DNA of 64,000 nucleotides from Fulvitalea axinellae (GCF_036492835.1 NZ_AP025315.1:490073-554072); one strand, 5' to 3'; positions 45,551 to 56,800 are shown, counted from the stretch's first letter. Notes: a model not told the origin generated them from the letters alone. Made by a program: numbers and translations.

Positions 45551-48500
45551 TTATTGTACGATCACACTCCAATTCTTTACATTTTTTTCTGAGATAATCT
45601 TCATAAAGTATTGCCCCGACTTAATGTTTAGGTCTAATTCTACTTTTCGATCCGAAATGTTTTTCCGCATTAAGAGTAATTTCCCCTGTGTATCGTATAG
45701 CAATAAAGTTGGTCGTTTCAGTTTTCCAAAATCAATGTTCAGTGGACCTTCCGTGGGATTTGGATATATTTTTACGGCATTCAGTTTATCTCTAATATTT
45801 AGTGGCGTTTCACAAAATTCCGGAGAGATTGATAAATCTAATCGAACCAATGAATCACATCCATTTACAGTTTGAAGAATATGTGTCGCCGAGTTGTTGC
45901 TTTGGGTATACGTTATCCCGTCGATCCAAGTGTATTGATCGCAAGCGGTTATTTTGTCTATAGTTTCGGTTGAATTGTTAATTGTCAGGTCAAGTCTGAT
46001 CAGGGAGTCGCAACCGTTTAGGGTTTGAAGAAGATGTATCGCCGAGTTGTTGCTTTGGGTATATGTTATCCCGTCGATCCAAGTGTATTTGTCGCAAGCG
46101 GTTATTTTGTCTATAGTTTCGGTTGAATTGTAAATGGTCAGGTCAAGTCTGATCAGAGAGTCGCAACCGTTTAGGGTTTGAAGAAGATGTATCGCCGAGT
46201 TGTTGCTTTGGGTATACGTTATCCCGTCGATCCAAGTGTATTGATCGCAAGTGGTTATTTTGTCTATAGTTTCGGTTGAATTGTTAATGGTCAGGTCAAG
46301 CCTGATAAGCGAATCACAGCCGTTTGGGGTTTGCAGCGTGTGTGTCGCCGAGTTGTTGCTTTGGGTATATGTTATCCCGTCAATCCAAGTGTATTGATCG
46401 CAAGCAGTTATTTTGTCTATAGTTTGGGTTGAATTGTTAATGGTCAGGTCAAGCCTGATCAGAGAGTCGCAACCGTTTAGGGTTTGTAGCGTGTGTGTCG
46501 CCGAGTTGTTGCTTTGGGTATATGTTATTCCGTCAATCCAAGTGTATTGATCACAAGCGGTGATTTTGTCTATAGTTTCGGTTGAATTGTTAATGGTCAG
46601 GTCAAGTCTGATCAAGGAGTCGCAACCGTTTGGGGTTTGCAGCGTGTGTGTCGCCGAGTTGTTGCTTTGGGTATATGTTATCCCGTCGATCCAAGTGTAT
46701 TTGTCGCAAGCGGTTATTTTGTCTATAGTTTGGGTTGAATTGTTAATGGTCAGGTCAAGCCTGATAAGCGAATCACAGCCGTTTGGGGTTTGTAGCGTGT
46801 GTGTCGCCGAGTTGTTGCTTTGGGTATACGTTATCCCGTTGATCCAAGTGTATCGATCACAAGCGGTGATTTTGTCTATAGTTTGGGTTGAATTGTTAAT
46901 GGTCAGGTCAAGCCTGATAAGCGAATCACAGCCGTTTAGGGTTTGTAGCGTGTGTGTCGCCGAGTTGTTACTTTGGGTATACGTTATCCCGTCAATCCAA
47001 GTGTATTTGTCGCAAGCGGTTATTTTGTCTATAGTTTGGGTTGAATTGTTAATGGTCAGGTCAAGCCTGATAAGCGAATCACAGCCGTTTAGGGTTTGCA
47101 GCGTGTGTGTCGCCGAGTTGTTGCTTTGGGTATAGGTGATTCCGTCTATCCAAGTATATTGATCGCAGGCCGTGATCTTGTCAATATTGACTGCTGAGGG
47201 ACATATCTTCGATGTGTTATAGAAAGTCTCTGATTTAGGTTTAAAATCAGGGAAATCCAGTCCTGAGAACATCAAGTCCATTTTCCCATCCCGGTTAAGG
47301 TCAATTGTGGCGATGCTTGGCAAAGTAAATTCAGGGAGGTTAATTCCAGTGACTTTTTCGAAACGTCCATCTCTTTTATTTTCATAAATTTCCGTTCCAC
47401 CGAAACCGGAAGCGTCCTGCCCGGCAATTATCAGGTCGGGATAACCATTCTTTCGGAAGTCGATAAAAACCGCTTCGCCTAGCGCCCGCGGAATCAAGGT
47501 TGTTAGCGATTGTGAAAAACGCGCTTTGCCATCATTTGTGAAAATTGCGCTAAAGGGCGTATTATCATTCTGGGATCCCATCAAAACAAGATCTTGGTCA
47601 CCGTCTTGATCTATATCAGTGATATCAATCGAGGCTCCATACAGGCCAGGAAAAGGAGTGTCATTTTTTAGCGAGAAATGGCCGTTTCCATCATTGAAAT
47701 ACAACTCTGTTTTGGCAATTCGAGATTCGTCATGTCCGCAAACCATTAAATCCAGATCGCCGTCTTGATCAAAATCTGCAAAAGCTTGTGCGCTGTTATC
47801 ACCGAAGTTTCCGAAAGGGAAGTTGGGGACGGGATCAAAATTTCCCGCCCCATCGTTTAAAAAATATTGGACTGTAGGTGTATTGCGGGTGCCTATATTT
47901 CCAGTGATAAATAAATCCAAATACCCATCGCCATTGGTGTCGGCAAAAGTCGCGGCACCGTTGGCTACTCCTGTAATCTGTGGAGTCTCTATTTTGGTAA
48001 ACCTACCTGTTCCGTCATTTCGATAAAGATGGGAAAGAAAACCATCCTCTTCGCTCATGCCACATAGTAGAAAGTCTACGTCACCGTCGTTATCTATATC
48101 GCCCGTAGCGGTCATGCCATTTGACAAAGGTTCAATAGAGTTTCTGTCATCCAATTCGAAATCGTTATCTCCAACATTACGGTATATAAATGCGAGTGGG
48201 TCGGAATAATGACTGAGACCTGATTTCAATAAATCCAGATCGCCGTCATTATCAATATCCATAGCTGTGATATTGGCCAAAGACATCTCATCAGGGGTGC
48301 CCAGCCAAGCTTTTTCGAAATTCAGCTGGCCTTGGTTAAGATATAATTGACTTGTGAATACATCGTAATTATTAACACCGGGCGTATACAAGTCTTGTCT
48401 GCCGTCACCATTTACGTCGGCGGCTGCAACGGGACCTTCGACCTTTATTATTTGTGTATTTTCTTCGGGTTGTAAATTTCCGTTTCCATCATTGAGGTAT

Positions 48501-49531
48501 ATACGGACGCCATTGCTGATACCATAGGAGATGCCATAAGTGGAAAGTATAAGATCCTGATCACCGTCGTTGTCAATATCGGTGGCATCATGTCCAACCA
48601 CCATTTCGTAGCCGTCCAGTCCAAATATATTCTCGGGCGAAACGGTATACTTTCCGCCTCCTTGGTTAATATAAACCCATTGGGCGTTGCTGTTGGATCT
48701 CCAGTCCACATCGCCCATTGATACAATGTCGGGCAAATTGTCTCCGTTAAGATCTGTAATCTCCATGCGGGTGTACCGTAGCGGATGGAAGGGGTAATCG
48801 TCATTATTTCCAAGGGTAAATTTTCCGGATCCGTCATTTATATAAATTGCTATTCGGCCAGTATTGCCTTCCGTGCCAATGGAAAGAATATCAGGATCGC
48901 CGTCGTCGTCAATATCAATCGCCTTAGTGCCCTTTCCATAAAGGCCTACAAATGATTGAGTGCTTTCGGTGAAATTTCCCGAGCCGTCATTAAAATAAAG
49001 GTGCCCGGCGACTCTGGGTGTATATGCGGATTCCCGTCCCAAAAGGTAAAGGTCTTTGTCCCCGTCATTATCAAAGTCCGCAAATAAGAAACACCCGTGG
49101 CCGGCACCATGAAAATCAGTATCAGTCTTGAGCGAAAAGTTGCCGTTATCATTTAAGAACAATAGCGTCTCGAATTTTCGGGTCTGGATGAGAATATCTT
49201 TTTCGCCATCATTATTTACGTCCGCTACGGTATGATAAGCTATTTCAAGTGAGCGATCAGACATTCTATTTGTGACATCCGTGAAGTTGCCTGAGCCATC
49301 ATTCTCATAAAGGTTCATGGTGGGCTTATAAACCGATCCCGTCAGAAAAGCGTCAAGATCACCGTCGTTATCCATATCAAAAAAGCTGACGTTGCCATTG
49401 TATATAGGCTCAAGACGGGTTTTTAGAAAAGGCTTTTGGGATTCAAGACTTATGTGTTGCCCTTGGGCAAAGTTTAAAACAAAGCAAAAGAATAAGGCGA
49501 ATGTGAAGCCCGTTCGGGATAGTGGTCGCAT
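45551..49531 (-). CDS. VCBS/FG-GAP repeat protein with nine CDSLIRLDLTI repeats and a T9SS sorting domain
   Basis: A 1326-residue secreted protein. A signal peptide (GFTFALFFCFVLNFAQG) is followed to about residue 780 by 14 calcium-binding D-x-D-x-D-G type motifs (DMDNDGDLD, DFDNDGDKD, DIDNDGDQD and others), forming an FG-GAP/VCBS beta-propeller set. Next are nine 51-residue repeats (IDKITACDQYTWIDGITYTQ, then NGCDSLIRLDLTI), each with two Cys. The last 75 residues (VKIYPNPTEGPLNIDFGKLK; LLLYDTQGKLLLMRKNI) are a T9SS type A sorting domain. It is a likely adhesin or matrix protein. It lies behind the TPR regulator gene on the same strand. Confidence 0.92.
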   Translation of the reverse strand: MRPLSRTGFTFALFFCFVLNFAQGQHISLESQKPFLKTRLEPIYNGNVSFFDMDNDGDLDAFLTGSVYKPTMNLYENDGSGNFTDVTNRMSDRSLEIAYHTVADVNNDGEKDILIQTRKFETLLFLNDNGNFSLKTDTDFHGAGHGCFLFADFDNDGDKDLYLLGRESAYTPRVAGHLYFNDGSGNFTESTQSFVGLYGKGTKAIDIDDDGDPDILSIGTEGNTGRIAIYINDGSGKFTLGNNDDYPFHPLRYTRMEITDLNGDNLPDIVSMGDVDWRSNSNAQWVYINQGGGKYTVSPENIFGLDGYEMVVGHDATDIDNDGDQDLILSTYGISYGISNGVRIYLNDGNGNLQPEENTQIIKVEGPVAAADVNGDGRQDLYTPGVNNYDVFTSQLYLNQGQLNFEKAWLGTPDEMSLANITAMDIDNDGDLDLLKSGLSHYSDPLAFIYRNVGDNDFELDDRNSIEPLSNGMTATGDIDNDGDVDFLLCGMSEEDGFLSHLYRNDGTGRFTKIETPQITGVANGAATFADTNGDGYLDLFITGNIGTRNTPTVQYFLNDGAGNFDPVPNFPFGNFGDNSAQAFADFDQDGDLDLMVCGHDESRIAKTELYFNDGNGHFSLKNDTPFPGLYGASIDITDIDQDGDQDLVLMGSQNDNTPFSAIFTNDGKARFSQSLTTLIPRALGEAVFIDFRKNGYPDLIIAGQDASGFGGTEIYENKRDGRFEKVTGINLPEFTLPSIATIDLNRDGKMDLMFSGLDFPDFKPKSETFYNTSKICPSAVNIDKITACDQYTWIDGITYTQSNNSATHTLQTLNGCDSLIRLDLTINNSTQTIDKITACDKYTWIDGITYTQSNNSATHTLQTLNGCDSLIRLDLTINNSTQTIDKITACDRYTWINGITYTQSNNSATHTLQTPNGCDSLIRLDLTINNSTQTIDKITACDKYTWIDGITYTQSNNSATHTLQTPNGCDSLIRLDLTINNSTETIDKITACDQYTWIDGITYTQSNNSATHTLQTLNGCDSLIRLDLTINNSTQTIDKITACDQYTWIDGITYTQSNNSATHTLQTPNGCDSLIRLDLTINNSTETIDKITTCDQYTWIDGITYTQSNNSAIHLLQTLNGCDSLIRLDLTIYNSTETIDKITACDKYTWIDGITYTQSNNSAIHLLQTLNGCDSLIRLDLTINNSTETIDKITACDQYTWIDGITYTQSNNSATHILQTVNGCDSLVRLDLSISPEFCETPLNIRDKLNAVKIYPNPTEGPLNIDFGKLKRPTLLLYDTQGKLLLMRKNISDRKVELDLNIKSGQYFMKIISEKNVKNWSVIVQ
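45830..47190 (-). repeat. Nine tandem 153-bp coding repeats
   Basis: Each unit encodes about 51 residues with conserved TACD-YTW-DGITYTQSNNSA and GCDSLIRLDLTI. Units differ mainly in Q/K/R after CD, L/P before NGCD and T/E in the linker, and DNA identity is very high. An apparently long antisense frame at 46560-47135 is an artefact of the repeat. Confidence 0.9.
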
Positions 49532-49723
49532 ATCGTTTTTTCGTATGTTCGGCCTTTGGGTAAAGGATGAAAATAGCCCGGACTAACATTCCAATATGGG
49601 ATTCCGTAACGGCGATCCCATGCCCGGGCTGAGGCTCAAACATATACCAAAAGGGAATTTTTACCTGAAAAAACGTATAGACAGAAGTATCGACAAAAAG
49701 TGAATTTGTTGATATATAGATGT

Positions 49724-51622
49724 TTATGGTGTTGTGTGATCTGTACGAATGGAAAGATCATCTTCTATGAATTCGACCAAGGGGACTTCGGCCGGGGCTT
49801 CGAGTTTTTTGCGGAGACGGTATCGGGAGGTCAAAACACTATTGTGCGAGATGCCAAGCATGTTGGCGATATCGGTGGGTTTGATCGATAGCTTTTCCAA
49901 AGCCAATAATCGTTCTTCGGCTTTGGTCAATCGAAGCTCGGATTGTTGAAGTAAGGTGAAGAAATTAGGATGAACCGATTCGAATTTCCTTTTGAATTCT
50001 TCCCAATCTTCGGCGGTTAGGATTTTCGAATGGATCAGTTCGTTCAATGTGTCTAGATGCGTATCCCCCTGCTCTGTTTCTTTCCACTTTTCAAGTTCCG
50101 AAGCCAGCAATTCTTTCTCTTGACTCTTCTGAAGCAATTGTTCTGTATAAGCTTCCAGTTCTTGTTGTTTTCGTCTTAAATCAATTTGAAGCGCACGGCG
50201 TCTGCGTTTATGGCGGGCATAGAGCGTGGCTGAAGAACCGACACCCAATAGACTTAACGAAAGAAATAAAATCAGCATTTGATTACGCTTGGCATCCTTT
50301 AGTTGGCCTTCTTTTTTAAGCAATAAAATTCGTTGGCCCTGCGATTCGATTTCGTGTTCTTTTCTTTCCAGTTCGAATTCCGATTGAAGAAAAAGAAACG
50401 CTTGGGTTTGTTGTCTTGAGAATACGCTGTCTCGAAGGTGAACGTATTCCGCCATATGTTTTAACGCTTTTTTTGGTTGTCTTCCTTTGAGCAGTTCGGC
50501 CGTATGCTTATGCGCGGCCATTCGTAATTTTGGATCATATATAAATTCCTTACTGTTGACTCGTTCCAACTTTTCCAAGGCTTTTTGTTTTTGGCCTTTT
50601 TGATCATAAAAAATAGCTTCCGCCAATAAGAGATCAGTTTCGTAAAAGTCCGGTAAGGAAGAAGATTTCCACCGGTAGCGGGCGGAATCCAGTAGGCTTT
50701 TGGCTATTTCGGGTTGTTGTTTCAGAAGATGGTAACGGGCTTTTTTTAATGGCAAATAAAGGCCAGAGGCCTGACGCTCCGGGCCTGCGGGGATACTGTC
50801 GAAAATGGATTCAAGGCGAATCAAGGTTTGATAAGCGTTTTCGATAGAATCGAGATCGAAATACGTGCCTGCCATGTTGATATTATTGGTGGCGAGCATG
50901 CGGTAAAATCCTTTCCTGAACCCGATTATATTGACCTTTTTCCGTTCGGCTAAGGCTTTTTCATACAAGCCGTTCATATCATATAATGAAGCGAGCTCGC
51001 CCAACGTGTAGGTGGCGTAAGCGTCGTCTCCCAAGGCCTGATAAAGTTGATAGGCGTTTCGGTAATTCTTTACCGAACGGACGTAATGTTTTAAGTTGGC
51101 CTGTGTTTGTCCCGCAAAATAAAGCGCGTCAGCTTGGAATATGGAATCCTTTGATAATTTGAAAAGAGAGGCCGCGGTTTCGTAATCTTGAGAAGCCTCT
51201 GCTAGACGTTCCTGATCAAACCGAAGAGCCCCACGCTTTAGCAAGAGGTGGCCTTTCGATGAAGGAATTTTGAATTTAGATTCGAGAGCGAGCATATTTT
51301 TCAATAATGCTTCGGCGGAATCATATTGTCGTTCGTTTAGGTATTTTTGAGCCATGAAACGGCTGTTGCGGGCCATTAAGTCATATTCCCCAGCCTGGGA
51401 AGCCCGTTCAAGCAGAGTGTCGAGATAAGAGTATGCGTGCTTATCATTTGAACGGATTAGGCTTCGCACCAAAGTTTCGAGATGGGCTAATGCCCGGCCA
51501 TTATCTTTTTCGTTTCGGTATTTTTTTATAAGGTCTTGTTTCAGTTTAGAAGAATTCCCTAAGACTTGGAAAGATCCCAAAACACATAATAGACCAATGC
51601 AATATCGGATGTAGAGTTTCAT
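49724..51622 (-). CDS. TPR-type membrane-bound regulator with C-terminal HTH
   Basis: Start chosen at ATG 51622, where a signal peptide begins (LYIRYCIGLLCVLGSFQVLG), giving 632 residues. Periplasmic TPR repeats follow (YDSAEALLKNMLALESKFK; ADALYFAGQTQANLKHYVRS; ALEKLERVNS), then a membrane helix (MLILFLSLSLLGVGSSATLY), a cytoplasmic coiled coil (RRALQIDLRRKQQELEAYTE) and a LuxR-like HTH (LTKAEERLLALEKLSIKPTD, IANMLGISHNSVLTSRYRLR). This is the Bacteroidota TPR-HTH sensor layout. A -7 box lies at 51647-51654. It may control the following VCBS gene; that is inferred from position. Confidence 0.88.
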   Translation of the reverse strand: MKLYIRYCIGLLCVLGSFQVLGNSSKLKQDLIKKYRNEKDNGRALAHLETLVRSLIRSNDKHAYSYLDTLLERASQAGEYDLMARNSRFMAQKYLNERQYDSAEALLKNMLALESKFKIPSSKGHLLLKRGALRFDQERLAEASQDYETAASLFKLSKDSIFQADALYFAGQTQANLKHYVRSVKNYRNAYQLYQALGDDAYATYTLGELASLYDMNGLYEKALAERKKVNIIGFRKGFYRMLATNNINMAGTYFDLDSIENAYQTLIRLESIFDSIPAGPERQASGLYLPLKKARYHLLKQQPEIAKSLLDSARYRWKSSSLPDFYETDLLLAEAIFYDQKGQKQKALEKLERVNSKEFIYDPKLRMAAHKHTAELLKGRQPKKALKHMAEYVHLRDSVFSRQQTQAFLFLQSEFELERKEHEIESQGQRILLLKKEGQLKDAKRNQMLILFLSLSLLGVGSSATLYARHKRRRRALQIDLRRKQQELEAYTEQLLQKSQEKELLASELEKWKETEQGDTHLDTLNELIHSKILTAEDWEEFKRKFESVHPNFFTLLQQSELRLTKAEERLLALEKLSIKPTDIANMLGISHNSVLTSRYRLRKKLEAPAEVPLVEFIEDDLSIRTDHTTP

Positions 51623-51646
51623 GGCTACATTTGATTTTTTAGGGCG

Positions 51647-51654
51647 CAAAGGTA
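51647..51654 (-). promoter_or_regulatory. Bacteroidota -7 promoter box of the TPR-HTH gene
   Basis: On the minus strand the sequence is TACCTTTG, an exact TAnnTTTG match, 25 bases before the chosen ATG at 51622. The short distance supports that start over the longer reading. Confidence 0.5.
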
Positions 51655-51985
51655 ATCATAATTTCATGATATGAAGGGACTTTTGAGGTTTTGCCTTCTG
51701 GGGAGAATTAATTTTGATAGAGGGCTGTGCTTGCTTTTAGTTTCCAGTTGGGTAGCTATTAAAATAAGTGAGGGTTGAACCGAATATACGCATTGAATAA
51801 GGTTTTCGGGTTTTTCCTAATTATCATTTTTCGAATGAATGCTCCAATGAAGGCAATAAGTTATAACCAACAAATCCTTATCCTCGTTTTTTTGTAACTT
51901 GAGGTCAGTTGTCAAGCTCATAAATAAGTTATTCAACATAGTAGAGGGCTAGAGAAGCTCTAATTTTTAATTGCCTATCGCAATA

Positions 51986-53017
51986 ATGGAAATCCAAGGA
52001 CAGGTTTTATTTTCTGAAATACGCCAACTTATCGAATTAGCCCGCAGTCAGGCATTCCAGCAAGTGAACAGTCTGCAAACGCGATTGTATTGGCAGATTG
52101 GCGAACGGGTACAAAAGGAGATTTTGAAGAGCGACCGAGCATCGTACGGGAAGCAGGTGGTACAGCAACTGTCCGAGGAATTGCAAAAGGATTTTGGAAA
52201 AGGGTTTGGAAAGCGTAACCTCTACCGTATGTTGGCTTTTTATAATGCGTTTCCGGACCAAGAGATTGTGTCCACGCTGTGGTCACAATTGACATGGTCT
52301 CATTTTCGGCTATTGGTGGCTGTCGATGAACCGCTCAAAAGGGAATTTTATCTGAAGATGTGCCAGAATGAGCGTTGGTCTGTGAGGAGGTTGCAAGAAC
52401 GGATGGATTCAATGCTATTCGAACGGACGGCTATAGCCAAAAAACCGGAAGAAACAATACGCCGTGATTTACAAAAGTTAGAGAATGAGAAAAGCATGTC
52501 AACGGATTTGGCTTTTCGGGATCCGTATTTATTGGACTTTTTGGGGCTGAAAGACAGTTATTCGGAAAGTGAGCTGGAAGACGCGATTCTGCAAGATATT
52601 CAATCCTTTATTATGGAACTGGGGTCTGACTTCGCATTTTTGGCCCGTCAAAAACGGATGAGTATCGGACATGAGGATTTTTATCTGGACCTTTTGTTTT
52701 TTCACAGAAAGATGCAACGCTTGGTTGCTATTGATCTAAAGCTGGGGAGTTTTAAGCACGGCTATAAAAGCCAAATGGAATTATACCTGAATTGGCTGGC
52801 GAAATACGAAAAGCAACCGCATGAGAAATCGCCAATCGGACTTATCCTTTGTGCCGACAAAAATCAGGAAATGGTCGAATTACTCGAAATGGACAAGCAA
52901 GGTATACATGTGGCGCGCTATCATACCGAATTGCCCCCCAAAGCCCTCTTGCAGGAAAAGTTGCATGAAGCCATCACAAAGGCCAGAAAGAAATCAACAA
53001 GTGATGAAGGTTCCTGA
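51986..53017 (+). CDS. YhcG/DUF1016-type PD-(D/E)XK nuclease
   Basis: I start at ATG 51986 (MEIQGQVLFSEIRQLIELAR), giving 343 residues. The N-terminal DUF1016_N helical domain includes RLYWQIGERVQKEILKSDRA, QLSEELQKDFGKGFGKRNLY and LSWSHFRLLVAVDEPLKREF-like text. The C-terminal domain is a PD-(D/E)XK fold (HEDFYLDLLFFHRKMQRLVA, IDLKLGSFKHGYKSQMELYL) with the Asp and I-D-L-K catalytic pattern. YhcG proteins are widespread on mobile elements and thought to be nucleases or restriction accessories. The macro-domain gene follows after 26 bases. Confidence 0.88.
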   Translation: MEIQGQVLFSEIRQLIELARSQAFQQVNSLQTRLYWQIGERVQKEILKSDRASYGKQVVQQLSEELQKDFGKGFGKRNLYRMLAFYNAFPDQEIVSTLWSQLTWSHFRLLVAVDEPLKREFYLKMCQNERWSVRRLQERMDSMLFERTAIAKKPEETIRRDLQKLENEKSMSTDLAFRDPYLLDFLGLKDSYSESELEDAILQDIQSFIMELGSDFAFLARQKRMSIGHEDFYLDLLFFHRKMQRLVAIDLKLGSFKHGYKSQMELYLNWLAKYEKQPHEKSPIGLILCADKNQEMVELLEMDKQGIHVARYHTELPPKALLQEKLHEAITKARKKSTSDEGS

Positions 53018-53043
53018 AATGGTTGAAAAACTTAATTGCATAT

Positions 53044-53676
53044 ATGAAAATCCATTTAGTAGATATAAACAAAGAATTAACGAATGCTTGGGAAAGAGTA
53101 TTTGAGGATATTAAGGATGTTACTGTTCTGAATCAATCCATTTTTGATGTATCATGCGATGCGATTGTTAGCCCAGCGAATAGCTTTGGGTTTATGAATG
53201 GTGGGATTGATTTTGCAATTTCCAAGAACTTGGGATGGCATATAGAAAAGAAGCTTCAACAGAAGCTAAGGGAGAAATTTTTTGGAGAGCTTCTAGTCGG
53301 TCAAGCGACGATTGTTGAAACAGAAAACGAACAATACCCATATTTGATTTCGGCCCCTACAATGCGAACGCCGATGACAATATCACGGTCGCCTAATGTC
53401 TATTTGGCTATGAAAGCGATATTGACATTAGTGAATTTCGGAAGCTTTGATGACGGGACGGAAATTAAGAATAGGTTAGCTTCCGTAGCAATCCCGGGAT
53501 TAGGAACCGGAGTGGGTCAAGTTCCGCCTTTAATATGCGCAAGGCAGATGCGAATAGCTTGGGAAGATGTTATGAATGAAAAACATAAAACGAAAGAAGG
53601 CTGGGAAGAGCTTAGGTCTAATTATGCTTATTTTTTTACGCATGACGAACGGGATTTACACTATGATATCCCATAA
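53044..53676 (+). CDS. Macro-domain protein
   Basis: ATG 53044 (MKIHLVDINKELTNAWERVF) is preferred over an in-frame TTG 21 bases earlier; 210 residues. Macro-fold motifs are clear: CDAIVSPANSFGFMNGGIDF at the ADP-ribose loop, GELLVGQATIVETENEQYPY, ISAPTMRTPM, and SVAIPGLGTGVGQVP at the phosphate-binding loop. This subgroup binds or hydrolyses ADP-ribose derivatives. It lies 26 bases behind the YhcG-like nuclease gene, so the two should be cotranscribed. GC falls relative to the nuclease gene, so their origins may differ. Confidence 0.88.
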   Translation: MKIHLVDINKELTNAWERVFEDIKDVTVLNQSIFDVSCDAIVSPANSFGFMNGGIDFAISKNLGWHIEKKLQQKLREKFFGELLVGQATIVETENEQYPYLISAPTMRTPMTISRSPNVYLAMKAILTLVNFGSFDDGTEIKNRLASVAIPGLGTGVGQVPPLICARQMRIAWEDVMNEKHKTKEGWEELRSNYAYFFTHDERDLHYDIP

Positions 53677-53858
53677 AATAAATAAGAAGTAACTACCCGA
53701 TAAACGGCTCACTTCATTTCGTAAAACAGAAAAATCCCCATAATAAGCAGTAATACAATCCCTGAAATCGGGGGTGCCGAAGGGTATGGATATATGTTCC
53801 TTTGAAACGTATTTAGGCCAATGGCCGCGTGTCAACATTCGAACATATTATCTCTATG

Positions 53859-56800
53859 CCTACTACTCACCATCCCATGATTTTCCGGTACGCCATGCTT
53901 GCGCTGGGAGTGCTTTTGCTTTTTTCGTCTGAGGCACATGCGCAAAACTATCATCGTGGCGACCTTCAGGCTTTGCAAAATATCCTTAACAACAACGACC
54001 CCAATAACAGAATCCCGTGGGCGATCAATGTTGGGGCCGGAACTATAAGCAATACCGCCGGAACTGTATATTGGAATACCGAAAATCCTAAACGGGTTTC
54101 GGATTTACAGATTTCCAATAAGGAAATATCCGGTGTCGTGGATTTGAGAGCTTTCGCAAAGCTAAAGGTATTTCAGTGTAACGAAAACCCTAACGCCGAG
54201 GGCGCTTTGATTGACGGCCTGAATAACTTGGAGCTGTTTTATTTTAATCGGTCGGGAATAAAGTCGATAGTGGCCCGAAACCTTCCGAAGCTTAGGACTT
54301 TGAACTGTGGTGGCGTAACCGCTTCCAGGGTATTGTCCAATGTCCAAATCGAGAATTTACCGGAGCTGGACGATATCCAGATCACTTACGGTGACTTTTC
54401 GGATCTCAACCTTTCCAATCTCCCAAAACTTCGCCGTTTGTATTGTTCGAATGACGGTATTCAGCGTGTGGCGCTAAGCAACCTCCCCTCTCTGGATTTT
54501 GTGGAATTGGGCAATAATGAATTGACGAGCCTGAATATCAATCACCTCAGAAGCGTCAGTAGCCTATACTTGCAATGGAATAAGCTTACGACGCTTAATC
54601 TTGACGGTATGACCAACCTGAAAGTTTTGCAATGCGCATTTAATCAGCTGACAAGCATTTCTACGGCGGGCATCACTTCTATGGACAGGATTACGATAAA
54701 CGGCAATAGTTTACCGATGAGCCGTTTGGTAGCGCTGCCTCCCGCTCCGTATGAGTACCTTCTAACCCAAAAAGACGTGCAGCTGGCTTCCAAAACGGAG
54801 TTCAGAATGAACAGCGATGTGTTGGATCTTAGTTCGGAAGTGTCTTTGGAAGGAAAGACAACTACCTTCTCTTGGAAAAAAGGGTGGACGACTGCCGTGG
54901 TCAAACCCTCTGGTTCCGTAGATGCCAGTACGGACATCGAAAGGACGGCCGCTGGAAATTTTAAATTCCTAAAGCCCGGAGATTACACTTGCCGGATGAC
55001 AAACGATAAGGTGGGTACTAGATACTCATATGGATGGTACGCCGAAACGGTGAAGTATACGGTGTTGGATCTGGATCCGCCTACCATGAGCGTTTTGCCA
55101 TTGCATGAACGTGAGTATCTGGATGTATTTAACCTAAACTTCACAACTAATTCGGCCGGTGCCGTAAGTTATACCATTGTGGGTGACGGCAAAGGTGCCA
55201 CTGTCGATAATACCGGAAAGGTGACCGTGGGAAACCTTGGGGATTTTCAGATAAGAATAGATGTGGCGGCCACGGGCGTTCATGCCGCCGCTAGCGAAAC
55301 CGTACAAGTAAGCGTTAAGCCCAAGGCTTTGGACATTACGATTGACCCCGGGCAGACTCAGGTTTACGGCCCGCCGGAAAACCTGAAGTTTACCGCGCCG
55401 GGACTTCCCAAAGCAGACGAAATCTATTTCAGGTTTTCGTTAAGTACTTTGGACGTTGGTGACCAAGAGGTTACCAGAGCTACTGTTGTAGGTACCGGAA
55501 ACTATACGATAAAATCCTTTGTTCCGGGTATCCGTAAGATTACCCCCGCCCCGTTGACGGTAACTGTAACGCCGGGACAAACTTCCGTATACGGCCAAGC
55601 CAAAGCTTGGCAATACACGCATCCGCCTTTGTATCAAGCGAAAGACGCGTTGACGGGAACGTTAGCCCCAGAGCAAATAGCGGGAGCCTTTTCCGATGCC
55701 GGAACTTATACTACCGCCGACGGTAGTTTGGCTTGTCCGTCCGGAAACTATACGGTAAGCGTGGTGCATGTTCCGGTAGAAATTACGCAAGCGCCGTTGA
55801 CGATTACCGTGGACAAAGATCAATCGAAAATATACGGCCAAGCCGACCCTGCGGTGTTTACTTATACTACAACAGGTCTTGTAGCTGGCGATGCAATGCA
55901 AGGGAAACTCTCCCGAGCCACAAACGAAAACGTAGGCGTATATCCAATAGTGATCAATGACCTAAAACCCGTAAAAACGGGCAATTACAAGACTCCTGTC
56001 TTTATCGGGGAATCGTTCGAGGTCAAGCGGGCCACATTGAAAGTGACCCCTGAAGCAAACCAGAAAAAACAATACGGCGAAGCGGATCCAACGCTGAAAT
56101 TCAAAGTTGAAGGCCTTGCCCCTTGGGATTCCTATACCGGAAATATCGGGCGAATAGCCGGAGAGCGGGCAGGCGTCTACACTTATACTTTAGGCTATGT
56201 CACGCCAAGCGGTTCGCCCGCAAACTATATACGCACTTTGGACCCGACGGAAAAATTTGAGATTTCAAAAGCGGTCGTAAAAATCAAAGCGAAGACAGGT
56301 CAAAGCAAGGAATACGGCGAAGCGGATCCTGCGTTACTCTATGATACCGAGGGCTTAGTGGCCGGTGATATGATCACAGGCGCTTTGGTACGGGACACGG
56401 GCGATGATGCAGGGAAATTTGTGATAACGCAGGGCTCTGTAGCCCCGACAAATCCCGCTGACTATACAGTTCAGTTTCAGCCTTCCGATTTCGAGATTCT
56501 TCCCAAAAAACTAGCGGTTAGCGTTTTGCCGAACCAGTCCGTGGTATATGGAAAAACTCCGGATTGGAAGTATACGCACCCCGCCCTTTTACAAGCGAAG
56601 GATGCCTTGACTGGATCCGTTTCTGTGCCCCATAAAAATGCGGGAAGCTACACCACTGAAAACGGCACTCTCACCTGCCCGTCCGGCAATTATATTTTGG
56701 ATATCAGCCATGCTGCAGTGCTGATCAAACCGGCGCCACTGACCGTTACGCCCACTATTGGCCAAGCAAAAACCTATGGGCAAACCGATCCGACATTCAC

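Noticed and set aside
46560-47135. Plus-strand 191-codon frame with repeated AELLLWV segments
   Set aside because: It lies entirely antisense to the nine 153-bp repeats; the absence of stops is copied from unit to unit.
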